Source: Prochloraceae cyanobacterium
Lineage (GTDB): Bacteria > Cyanobacteriota > Cyanobacteriia > Cyanobacteriales > JASJDA01
NCBI GenBank assembly: GCA_030065755.1
Contig: JASJDA010000024.1
Coordinates: forward strand, 1-36,672
Direction of reading: 5' to 3'
Length of the DNA: 36,672 nucleotides
The translations under genes were made by a program, and so were the position numbers. The notes under the pieces were generated by a model. It had not been told where the DNA came from. It saw only the letters and a list, made by a program, of their open reading frames with translations, and searched no databases. Positions 6,507 to 15,369 of this stretch are shown here, one piece after another. Position 1 is the stretch's first letter. The number at the start of each line of letters is the position of its first letter.

Positions 6507-9500
6507 TTGCGCTATCGACCTAGAATTGAAGGACTATTTGCTCGGATCGAACGGTGGCAACATCAAGACACTGGAGACGTACACTGGCGATCGATAACTA
6601 AAGATAATATTACTAGCGTTTACGGTAAAGATCGAAACAGTCGCATTGTCGATCCTCAAGATTCCGCACGCATATTTGAATGGTTACTGTGCGAAAGCTA
6701 TGACGACAAGGGAAACGCGATCGTTTACGAGTACAAACAAGAGAATTCAGATGACGTAGATATTTCATTCCCTCAAGAGAAAAATCGACTGGCATACGCT
6801 CGCAGCTATGCGAATCAATATTTAAAACGTATTTTCTATGGCAACCGCAATCCATATCAACGGAATGAATGGCTCTTTCAAGTAGTTTTCGACTATGGCG
6901 AACACGATCTAAATAATCCGACTCCAGTAAAAGAAGGAGCATGGCATCATCGTGCTGATGCTTTTTCTAATTTCCGCGCTGGTTTTGAAATTAGAACTCA
7001 GCGTCTTTGCCAAAGAGTATTGATGTTTCATCGGTTTAATGAATCGGGAAAAATAAATACTTCAAACAAAACTTGGCATTTAGTTCGCTCGACCGATTTT
7101 AGCTATGATGAAAATCCAGTCGTTACCTATCTCACTTCACTTACCCAAACAGGTTATGTCAAAAATGGGGATGAAACAGATTATCAAAAGCGATCTTATC
7201 CACCATTAGAGTTTGATTACAGTAGACCTGAAATCAACGAAGAAATTAAAGTTGTTACTCCAGAAAACTTAGAAAATCTACCCATCGGTTTAGATGGAGG
7301 GCAATATCAATGGGTAGATTTAGACGGAGAGGGGATTTCAGGAATTTTAACCCAACAGGCAACGGCTTTATTTTACAAAGCTAATTTGGGCGAAGCTCGT
7401 TTTGCACCTGTAGAATTAGTAGCTACTAAACCATCAGTAACTAATTTACAAGATAGCCAGCAACGATTGATGGATCTGGCGGGAAATGGACAACAAGACT
7501 TAGTGCTGCTAGATAGAGATTTATCTGGTTATTACGAGCGAAGCCAAAATGATGGTTGGCAATCTTTGATTCCATTTAAATGTATTCCTAATGTTAATTG
7601 GAACGATCCTAATTTGAGATTTATCGATCTCAATGGTGATGGACATGGGGATATTCTAATTACTGAAGATGAAGTATTTGTTTGGTATCCTTCCCAAGCT
7701 AAAGAGGGATTTGGCACTGCAGAAATTGTTCGTAAGTTTCACGATGAAGAGCAAGGTGCAGCTTTAGTTTTTGCCGATCGAACCCAGTCTATTTACTTGG
7801 CAGATATGACAGGAGATGGACTCAACGATTTAGTTCGTATTCGCAATGGAGAAGTATGCTACTGGTCTAATCAAGGATACGGGCGGTTTGGTGCCAAAGT
7901 AACAATGGGTACTGCTCCCTATTTCGATCGTCCCGAACTATTCAATCAAAATCGGATTCGACTAGCTGATATTGATGGTTCTGGGACAACAGATATTATT
8001 TATTTGGGCAGGGAAACCATTAGTATTTGCTTTAATCAAGGAGGAAATAGTTGGAGTCAACCCCATCTTTTATCTAATTTTCCAGCTACAGATAATTTGG
8101 CAGCAGTCCAGGCGATCGATTTATTTGGAAAGGGAACGGCTTGTCTAGTTTGGTCTTCACCTTTACCAAGCTATACAGGCCAACAGATGCAGTACATCGA
8201 TTTAATGGGCGGACAGAAACCGCATCTGATGATTTCAATCCAGAATAATATGGGGGCTGAAACTAAACTGCACTATGCTGCTTCGACTAAGTTTTATTTA
8301 AAGGATAAAGCCGCAGGTAAACCTTGGATTACTAAATTGCCCTTCCCCGTACAAGTTTTAGAAAAAGTAGAAACCTACGATCGCATTACGGGAAATCGCT
8401 TTGTTAGTAATTACCGCTATCATCACGGCTATTTTGATGGAGAAGAACGAGAATTTAGAGGATTTGGATTTGTCGAGCAAGAAGATACCGAAAATTATAA
8501 GGTATTTCAACAGGAGGGAGGTTCTAATGTATTAACAAAAGAGCTGCATGTACCGCCAATTCTAACCAAGACCTGGTTTCATACGGGAGCTTACATAAAT
8601 AGAGAGCATCTTTCTAATTTCTTTGCCAAAGAAGAATACTATCGAGAACCACGACATCGCATTAAGCCTGAGTTGACTGAGGAACAAAAAAAGTCTATCG
8701 AAAAGGAATTCCAGGCGCTGTTGCTGCCAGATACCCTCTTACCCCAGGGATTGACTCAGCCAGATGGTTCAGTTTTAAAGTATCCTTTAACAGCAGAGGA
8801 AGAACGAGAAGTTTGTAGAGCGCTGAAAGGACAAATTCTGCGGCAAGAAGTTTATGCTTTAGACGACTCGAATAAAAGTCAGCATCCCTATACCGTCACT
8901 GAAAGTAATTATGATATTCGCTGGCTGCAACCAAAACAAGACGGTCAATATGCAGTGTTTTTTACCCATCCAAGGCAAAGTATTGCCTATAATTACGAAC
9001 GCAATCCTAAAGATCCTCGCATCGCTCATCAAATGACCCTAGAGGTGGATGTATTGGGAAATGTATTAAAATCAGTTGCGATCGCCTATCCGCGCAGAAC
9101 TCCCGAACATCCAGAGCAAGGTCAAACTCTCGTTACTTATACCGAAAACAGAGTTATTAATAAGCCTGATGGGGATAATTGGTATCGCATTGGCATTCCG
9201 ATTGAAACGATTACTTATGAAATTACAGGATTACCTGCTGCCAATCTCTACACTTTAGAGGAAGTGCGAAAACAGGTGGAAAATGCTAGTAACCTTGCTT
9301 ATGAACTTAAACCTACTGCTGGAAAAATTGAAAAGCGGGTAATCGAGCAGGTTAGAACCTTTTACCGTGCTGACGATCGCGCAAATACCACCGATCCAGC
9401 TCGTTTAAACTTAGGTGAATTACAATCATTAGCCCTCCCTTGTGAAAGCTTCAAGTTAGCCTTTACTCCTGGGCTACTTAACTCAATTTATAACAGCAAG

Positions 9501-12500
9501 ATTAGTACTGGAGAATTAAATAATCTGCTGAGTCAAGAAGGGAAATATGTTCAGCTAGAGGGCAATTGGTGGATACCTTCGGGACGACAAGCATTCGATC
9601 CCGCTCAGTTCTACATGGTGAGTCAGATTAAAGATCCTTTTGAGCAAATCTATCAAACTACTTACGATATTTATCGATTGTTAAGTACTCAGACAGTCGA
9701 TCCTCTAGGAAATACTGTTCAAGTGCGGAATAATTATCGAACTCTCCAACCAGAGGAAATTACAGATCCCAATGGGAATCGCACACAGGTAGTTTTTGAT
9801 GCTCTGGGAATGGTTGCGGGAACAGCAGTGAAGAGTAAAGTTGAGCCTTCTCCCCAGGAAGGTGATTCTTTAGAGAACTTTGAGGCCGATCTCTCTCAAC
9901 AGCAGCTTAATGACTTCTCCCAGAATCCTTTATCTACCGCAGTATCTCTGTTAGGAAATGCTACAACGCGGATTATTTACGATTTAGACAGGTTTATCAC
10001 CTCGAAAAAACCTGTTTTTGCAGCCACCTTAGCCAGAGAAACTCATGTGAGTGAAGGGGGACAGTCTAAAGTTCAGGTAAGTTTTACTTACTCCGATGGA
10101 TTTGGTCGAGAAATACAGCAAAAAATACAGGCTGAACCAGGGTTAGCTCCCGTGCGTGATGCTCAAGGGGTTTTACGCTGTAACCAGAATCAACAGCCCA
10201 CAGATCCCCGTTGGGTTGGCACGGGACGCACGATTTTTAATAACAAAGGTAAACCAGTTAAGCAATACGAGCCTTTCTTTAGTCCTACCCATATCTACGA
10301 AGATGAAACCGATCTAGTGGAGTGTGGGGTAACTCCGATTATTCACTACGATCCTTTAGAGAGAGTAATTAGGACGGATTTACCAAATGGCTCTTTTTCT
10401 AAAATAGAATTTGATGCGTGGCATCAGACAACTGGGGATGAAAATGATACGGTGTTGGAAAGTAAATGGTACGACGATCGCGGTCGTCCCGCTCCTAATG
10501 CTTCCGAGCCAGCAGCGCAAGAAACAAGAGCAGCTTGGCTGACAGCCAAACACGCCAATACACCTACCGTCGTTCATTTAGATGTATTAGGACGCACGTT
10601 TCTTACTATTGCCGATAATGGCACAGATGCTAGCGGTTCCGAGCAAAAATATGAAACGCGGGTTGAGCTTGATATTGAGGGGAATCAGCGTTCTGTGACT
10701 GATGCCTTAAAGCGCAAAGTGATGGTATACGACTATGACCTGCTAGGAAATGTAATTCATCAACATAGCATGGAAGCGGGAGAGCGTTGGCTGCTCAATA
10801 ATGTGGCAGGAAATCCTATTCGACGCTGGGACAGCCGCAATCAAACCTTTAGAATGTCCTACGATGAATTACAGCGACCGACCCATAGTTTTGTGACACA
10901 AGCTGGAGATGGGGAAAAATTAGTGGAGTGGTTGGTTTATGGTGAAACTCACTCGGAAGTCGATCGCAATCTGCGGGGTCAACTTTACCAGCATTACGAC
11001 CAAGCAGGGGTAATTACTAACGAAAAATTTGATTTTAAAGGTAATCTTTTATCAAGTAGCCGACAATTGGCTACGGAATATAAGCAAACAGTAGATTGGT
11101 CGGCACTTTCGACTCTTACCGATCTAAATGCTATCGCTGATGCTGCCATGAGCAATCTAGATACTTCGGTTCAGGGTGTATTTACCAGCTTTTCCCAATA
11201 TGATGCTCTAAATCGCCCTGTGATGATGGTGACTCCCCATAACAGCACTACTCGTCCCAATGCGATCCAGCCTAGTTACAATGAAGCGAATTTATTAGAA
11301 AAGGTTGATGTGTGGTTGCGCCAAAGCACTGCACCCACAAACCTTCTTAACCCCATCACCGCAGATTTACACGCCGTTACCAATATTGACTACAACGCTA
11401 AGGGACAGCGAACCTTAATTGAATATGGCAATCAAGCCACAACCAGTTATGAGTACGATCGCAAAACATTTCGTTTGACCCGAATGTTAACCATTCGTCC
11501 TCAGTCTCCTTTTAATGAAACTGAAAATCAGAGCGTGCAGGATCTGCGCTACACCTACGATCCTGTAGGCAATATCACCCATATTTATGACCATTCTGAT
11601 ATTCAAAATATTATTTATTTCCGCAACCAACGGGTAGAGCCAAGTTCGAGCTATGAATACGATCCTCTGTATCGGTTAGTTCAAGCGACGGGACGGGAAC
11701 ATCTAGGGCAAACAGGTGGAAAGCCTAATCCTCCTACAGCGCCCGATGCCTTCAACAAATTTCATACTCGTCTCGATCATCCAGGTGATGGCAAGGCGAT
11801 GGGGAATTATATTAAGCGTTATATTTACGATGCAGTGGGAAATATACGCTCAATGCAACATTATCAGGACAGCAAACCCGCCCATCCAAGTTGGACTCGT
11901 AAATATGCCTATAACGAAACCAGCTTACTCGAACCAACCAAGCAAAGTAATCGCCTGAGTAACACTAGACTAACTGGCAATAATCCTGTTGTTAGTTCCT
12001 ATCTTCATGATGCTCACGGCAACATGATTCGGATGCCCCATCTGGAAAATCATGCCGACCCTACTGCTCCTAATATGCACTGGGATTACAAAGACCAACT
12101 ACAGCAAGCCGATCTCGGTGGTGGAGGAACTGCTTACTATGTCTATGATGCTGCTGGTCAACGCACTCGTAAGATTGTCGAAAAATCCCCAGGATTGACG
12201 GAAGAACGTATCTATCTGGGAGGATTTGAGATTTTTAGAAAACGTAATGGCACGGGAACAATCACCTTAAAACGTGAAACCCTCCACGTCATGGATGACC
12301 AGCAGCGTATTGCTCTGGTAGAAACTCGGACAGTTGATACTGCCAATACAGATACCGCTCCTGCCCAACTCATTCGTTATCAATTAGGGAATCATTTGGG
12401 ATCGGTGAGTTTAGAGTTAGATAAGCAGGGGAAGGCGATCTCTTATGAGGAGTACTATCCGTATGGGAGTACATCATATCAGGCTATAAAGCAAGGAATT

Positions 12501-13772
12501 GAGACACCTAAACGGTATAAATATACAGGGAAAGAGAGAGATGAGGAGAGCGGCTTCACTTATCACCATGCTAGATATTACGTACCTTGGCTTGGGCGTT
12601 GGAGTAAAACCGATCCAATGGGCTTACGAGATGGGTCAAATTTATATAAATACGCGCATAACAATCCTGTAGTTCTTAGAGATCTAAATGGGTCAGAGGC
12701 TCAGTATGGAGACTATATAACTAGCCGACAGATGATGATTAATCCCTTGTCACTTCTCCATCATCGCCTTAACCCGAGATCTACATCTCCAAGCTTGGCT
12801 GCTGCTGGGAATATTCAATTCGCGAAAACTGAGCATATCTCTCTACTAGATAGTTCGCTTTCTAAACTAAATGTTATTTCTTCAGGAGCTTATCTGCGAA
12901 GTACCTATCTATCATATAGACCTAAAAGTTCATCGTTAAGCATCAGCACTGAAATTGCGCTAGATCAGCACTTCTCTGGAATAGGTGCATTTCCGACAAA
13001 TTATGATTTGCGTGCTCGGATTTCTCGTGTATCTTCTTCTTCTAAAGGAGGGAAAGAATTATTACGTTTTAGTGGTTCGGCAAAGACATCATTTTTCGGA
13101 GTAGAGTTCCAAGGTCAGATACATACAAATCAATTTGCCCAAAACAACGAATCGTATGCACAAACAGCAATTGACTTACTCAGTAATACAAATTATCCAA
13201 GTGCTCTTTTTACGCAAGCCAAGTCGCATGCGAGCAAGATAAATGAAGGAGATCTAAGCTTCAATGCAAGCCTGAAGCTACTTAACCGCATTCCAGTAAC
13301 AAAGTTCTGGGGGCAGATCGGTAAAACACAGGAGGTAAATGCTCTTGGGCTTGTTGCAGCACCTGCAGGTACTTTGTTCGATGTAACAGCACCTTTGCTC
13401 GGAATCTACCGTAGACAAACTGGCGGCAGCATCAATTTGGAACTATTAGGTGGAGTACTGACCGTACCCTCAATTGAAAACATCACAAAAGGAGAAAACC
13501 TGAGTAAGTCTCTCCCAACGTATGGATTTGCACGAGCCAAGGTTGGTATTCCAAATATTCATTTCCCACGTATTCCAATTCTTAGTCCGATTCTTGGTTC
13601 TGGGTCAGGTACTCTCACGCTTGGAGCAGAAGGTTCAATATCGATAACGAATCTGCTGAATCCAGCATCCACGAAAATGGACTTCAATCAAATGATGGAT
13701 GTTATTCATGGTGGTAAATTCGATATTCCGACATCGTATCAGCTGAACTTCAACATAAGTTATTCATACTGA
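6507..13772 (+). CDS. TcB-TcC fusion (Tc/ABC toxin cocoon plus Rhs-core effector), 5'-truncated
   Basis: A 7.3-kb frame giving 2421 residues from the first available start, TTG 6507. TcB and TcC form a hollow cocoon that encloses the toxic C-terminal part of TcC and docks on TcA. Order: remaining SpvB segment (1-230), VCBS/FG-GAP-like repeats with DLNGDGHGDI (about 374) and DIDGSGTTDI (about 488), the TcB middle region including a GFGFVEQ-type segment, many YD/Rhs repeats (about 1100-1980), and the Rhs core from YYPYG (1983) through YTGKERDEESG, RYYVPWLGRW and NNPVVLRDLNG (2059). A 358-residue C-terminal region follows that I do not recognise and that would be the released effector. The N-terminal 80-100 residues of TcB are missing and no ribosome-binding site precedes the TTG, so it may be poorly expressed or decaying, although no other lesion appears. 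Confidence 0.85.
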   Translation: MRYRPRIEGLFARIERWQHQDTGDVHWRSITKDNITSVYGKDRNSRIVDPQDSARIFEWLLCESYDDKGNAIVYEYKQENSDDVDISFPQEKNRLAYARSYANQYLKRIFYGNRNPYQRNEWLFQVVFDYGEHDLNNPTPVKEGAWHHRADAFSNFRAGFEIRTQRLCQRVLMFHRFNESGKINTSNKTWHLVRSTDFSYDENPVVTYLTSLTQTGYVKNGDETDYQKRSYPPLEFDYSRPEINEEIKVVTPENLENLPIGLDGGQYQWVDLDGEGISGILTQQATALFYKANLGEARFAPVELVATKPSVTNLQDSQQRLMDLAGNGQQDLVLLDRDLSGYYERSQNDGWQSLIPFKCIPNVNWNDPNLRFIDLNGDGHGDILITEDEVFVWYPSQAKEGFGTAEIVRKFHDEEQGAALVFADRTQSIYLADMTGDGLNDLVRIRNGEVCYWSNQGYGRFGAKVTMGTAPYFDRPELFNQNRIRLADIDGSGTTDIIYLGRETISICFNQGGNSWSQPHLLSNFPATDNLAAVQAIDLFGKGTACLVWSSPLPSYTGQQMQYIDLMGGQKPHLMISIQNNMGAETKLHYAASTKFYLKDKAAGKPWITKLPFPVQVLEKVETYDRITGNRFVSNYRYHHGYFDGEEREFRGFGFVEQEDTENYKVFQQEGGSNVLTKELHVPPILTKTWFHTGAYINREHLSNFFAKEEYYREPRHRIKPELTEEQKKSIEKEFQALLLPDTLLPQGLTQPDGSVLKYPLTAEEEREVCRALKGQILRQEVYALDDSNKSQHPYTVTESNYDIRWLQPKQDGQYAVFFTHPRQSIAYNYERNPKDPRIAHQMTLEVDVLGNVLKSVAIAYPRRTPEHPEQGQTLVTYTENRVINKPDGDNWYRIGIPIETITYEITGLPAANLYTLEEVRKQVENASNLAYELKPTAGKIEKRVIEQVRTFYRADDRANTTDPARLNLGELQSLALPCESFKLAFTPGLLNSIYNSKISTGELNNLLSQEGKYVQLEGNWWIPSGRQAFDPAQFYMVSQIKDPFEQIYQTTYDIYRLLSTQTVDPLGNTVQVRNNYRTLQPEEITDPNGNRTQVVFDALGMVAGTAVKSKVEPSPQEGDSLENFEADLSQQQLNDFSQNPLSTAVSLLGNATTRIIYDLDRFITSKKPVFAATLARETHVSEGGQSKVQVSFTYSDGFGREIQQKIQAEPGLAPVRDAQGVLRCNQNQQPTDPRWVGTGRTIFNNKGKPVKQYEPFFSPTHIYEDETDLVECGVTPIIHYDPLERVIRTDLPNGSFSKIEFDAWHQTTGDENDTVLESKWYDDRGRPAPNASEPAAQETRAAWLTAKHANTPTVVHLDVLGRTFLTIADNGTDASGSEQKYETRVELDIEGNQRSVTDALKRKVMVYDYDLLGNVIHQHSMEAGERWLLNNVAGNPIRRWDSRNQTFRMSYDELQRPTHSFVTQAGDGEKLVEWLVYGETHSEVDRNLRGQLYQHYDQAGVITNEKFDFKGNLLSSSRQLATEYKQTVDWSALSTLTDLNAIADAAMSNLDTSVQGVFTSFSQYDALNRPVMMVTPHNSTTRPNAIQPSYNEANLLEKVDVWLRQSTAPTNLLNPITADLHAVTNIDYNAKGQRTLIEYGNQATTSYEYDRKTFRLTRMLTIRPQSPFNETENQSVQDLRYTYDPVGNITHIYDHSDIQNIIYFRNQRVEPSSSYEYDPLYRLVQATGREHLGQTGGKPNPPTAPDAFNKFHTRLDHPGDGKAMGNYIKRYIYDAVGNIRSMQHYQDSKPAHPSWTRKYAYNETSLLEPTKQSNRLSNTRLTGNNPVVSSYLHDAHGNMIRMPHLENHADPTAPNMHWDYKDQLQQADLGGGGTAYYVYDAAGQRTRKIVEKSPGLTEERIYLGGFEIFRKRNGTGTITLKRETLHVMDDQQRIALVETRTVDTANTDTAPAQLIRYQLGNHLGSVSLELDKQGKAISYEEYYPYGSTSYQAIKQGIETPKRYKYTGKERDEESGFTYHHARYYVPWLGRWSKTDPMGLRDGSNLYKYAHNNPVVLRDLNGSEAQYGDYITSRQMMINPLSLLHHRLNPRSTSPSLAAAGNIQFAKTEHISLLDSSLSKLNVISSGAYLRSTYLSYRPKSSSLSISTEIALDQHFSGIGAFPTNYDLRARISRVSSSSKGGKELLRFSGSAKTSFFGVEFQGQIHTNQFAQNNESYAQTAIDLLSNTNYPSALFTQAKSHASKINEGDLSFNASLKLLNRIPVTKFWGQIGKTQEVNALGLVAAPAGTLFDVTAPLLGIYRRQTGGSINLELLGGVLTVPSIENITKGENLSKSLPTYGFARAKVGIPNIHFPRIPILSPILGSGSGTLTLGAEGSISITNLLNPASTKMDFNQMMDVIHGGKFDIPTSYQLNFNISYSY

Positions 13773-13903
13773 GAGCTGCCCAAGGGCGATATTGTCTTTT
13801 TTTAGAAAATAGCGATCGCCTTAGAAAAGCATTCCGCGATCGCCAAGAAACCTTTTAATCTTAGTAAAAATTAGAAAAAGAACCCTAGAAAAAAGATAAA
13901 TTC

Positions 13904-14167
13904 ATGAATATTCAGCTTGTTGAATCTTTAGCTAATGTCATCCAAGCTCTTTCTCCTGAAGAACGAGAGTTATTAAACGAAAAATTAACAGAAAAATCCA
14001 GTTGGCAAAGCTTGCGAACTAAAATTCTGGCTAATGCTCAAGCGATTCAGGAACGGCGTGGAGGTCAACCCCTTGAAACAGATATTGATGAAATCATCTA
14101 TCAAATGCGAGAAGAACGGGATGAGCAATTAATGGCGGGTTTGTTTCCCAGTGAGGAAAAACCATGA
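13904..14167 (+). CDS. Antitoxin of a PIN-type toxin-antitoxin pair
   Basis: An 87-residue, charged, helical protein beginning MNIQLVESLANVIQALSPEE, a type commonly found directly upstream of PIN-domain toxins in cyanobacteria. The C-terminal half (DIDEIIYQMREERDEQL) is the likely toxin-binding tail. Its stop overlaps the toxin start by four bases (ATGA), the usual coupling in such pairs. It lies in the intergenic gap between the two Tc toxin genes and may stabilise the transposon or its cargo. Confidence 0.75.
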   Translation: MNIQLVESLANVIQALSPEERELLNEKLTEKSSWQSLRTKILANAQAIQERRGGQPLETDIDEIIYQMREERDEQLMAGLFPSEEKP

Positions 14168-14589
14168 CTGAAAAAATAAGCTGTGTTGATGCGAATTTCG
14201 TAGTTAAATTAGTTAACAATCCTTCAGAAACATCCCCCTATCTCACCTTATGGGATCGATGGGAACAAAGCCAAACCCAAATTATTGCTCCTACCCTCTT
14301 GTGTTACGAAGTCACGAACGTTTTTCATCGAATGAGACGAGCAGGACAATTACTGGAAGCAGAAGCTCAACAATCTCTGAGTAATGCCCTAAATTTACCC
14401 ATTAGCTTTCACAATGAACGTCAACTCCATCAGCAAGCTTTTGAACTTGCACAAAAATTAAACCTTTCCGCTGCCTATGATACTCATTACTTAGCATTAG
14501 CCCAAAAATTTCAAGCAGATTTTTACACAGGCGATAAACGCTTATTTAACAAGGTTCATCCTACTTTTACTTGGATTCATTTAGTTTAA
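14164..14589 (+). CDS. vapC: VapC-family PIN-domain ribonuclease toxin
   Basis: A 141-residue PIN domain, the normal length. The four acidic active-site positions are present: Asp9 (CVDANF), Glu49 (CYEVTN), Asp106 (AAYDTHYLALA) and Asp124 (YTGDKRL). PIN toxins of this kind cleave tRNA or rRNA in vivo when the partner antitoxin is lost; the exact target is not predictable here. Coupled to the antitoxin at 13904 by a four-base overlap. It appears intact, unlike the PIN fragments just downstream. Confidence 0.88.
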   Translation: MTEKISCVDANFVVKLVNNPSETSPYLTLWDRWEQSQTQIIAPTLLCYEVTNVFHRMRRAGQLLEAEAQQSLSNALNLPISFHNERQLHQQAFELAQKLNLSAAYDTHYLALAQKFQADFYTGDKRLFNKVHPTFTWIHLV

Positions 14590-14699
14590 TAGTTTAACTT
14601 AAAGTGCGATCTCGCCAAAGGCTAGGCACTGCGCGATCGCAAAAACCTCATAAATCTTTGTAAAAGTGAAACTAATCATAGAAAAACAGGAGAAAACCA

Positions 14700-14906
14700 A
14701 TGCAACCAATTACCTTAAAATCCCACATCGGCTCAGATGGAATCTTACAACTACAACTTCCTGACGAATTCAAGAATCAGGATGTAATGGTGATTATTCG
14801 CCCTCAAAAAACAGAATGGCTTTCTATCCTGCAAAACACAGCAGGAAGTATTCCTGACTTGGAGCGATCGCCCCAGGGAGATTATGAGGTGCGTGAGTCC
14901 CTATGA
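14700..14906 (+). CDS. Orphan antitoxin (small AbrB/VapB-like protein) with a broken toxin
   Basis: A 68-residue protein, MQPITLKSHIGSDGILQLQL followed by PDEFKNQDVMVII, resembling the beta-rich N-terminal domain of cyanobacterial type II antitoxins, then a tail with ERSPQGDYEVRESL. An AGGAG-like ribosome-binding site precedes the ATG. The PIN toxin expected downstream survives only as a C-terminal fragment at 14896-15027 in another frame, so this antitoxin is without its partner. Confidence 0.65.
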   Translation: MQPITLKSHIGSDGILQLQLPDEFKNQDVMVIIRPQKTEWLSILQNTAGSIPDLERSPQGDYEVRESL

Positions 14907-15027
14907 TTTGCAAATAGCAGCGATCGCCTTAACTCACGATCTGACATTAGTTACTCATAACGTTCGAGAGTTCAATCGAGTGCAGGACTTAAATATCGAA
15001 GATTGGCAGATTAATGAACAAATATAA
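14896..15027 (+). pseudogene. VapC C-terminal remnant
   Basis: The frame reads SPYDLQIAAIALTHDLTLVT and then HNVREFNRVQDLNIEDW to a TAA, the standard C-terminal half of a VapC PIN domain with its third and fourth acidic positions (YDLQIAA; HN.REF). The N-terminal half, including the first catalytic Asp, is missing. It overlaps the end of the antitoxin at 14700 by 11 bases, so most of the toxin gene was deleted at this junction. Confidence 0.8.
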
Positions 15028-15067
15028 CCGATATGCTATCTGGAAACACTTCATCGTCTGGTTTATT

Positions 15068-15314
15068 TTACAAATAAGCCAGCAAAGCAGAAGCATCCAA
15101 AACCAACTTTATTCACTGGCTTCCTCTTTTGCTGCTTTACGTCGTTCTGCGATTAACTCATCTGCTAAACTGGGATCTTTTGGCACTTTAGTAAATCAAG
15201 CTTTAAGGCTTTGCTTGATTGTCTCCTGCTTTTCTAGCACTAATCGTCCTCCTTCTTCACGGGCAATAAGTTTATCTTCTTTGTCTAATTCCAGCAATTT
15301 CAGTCTAAATATTT
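15068..15314 (-). pseudogene. Second toxin-antitoxin remnant on the opposite strand
   Basis: The complement encodes an antitoxin tail: LKLLELDKEDKLIAREEGGR, then VLEKQETIKQSLKA, an in-frame TGA, then FTKVPKDPSLADELIAERR and KAAKEEASE to a TAA. Immediately after comes VLDASALLAYL, the signature start of a PIN toxin, ending at a TAA at 15068-15070. The antitoxin lacks its start and has an internal stop, and the toxin has lost all but its first dozen residues. Confidence 0.75.
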
Positions 15315-15369
15315 TGTGACTTAAAAAACTTTTATTTAACTCGCATTAATTTTTAAACAGGTAACGATC

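Noticed and set aside
15014..15319. A 101-codon + strand frame
   Set aside because: It is the antisense of an antitoxin/PIN remnant that gives clear family sequence on the minus strand, and its own product is serine-rich and featureless.
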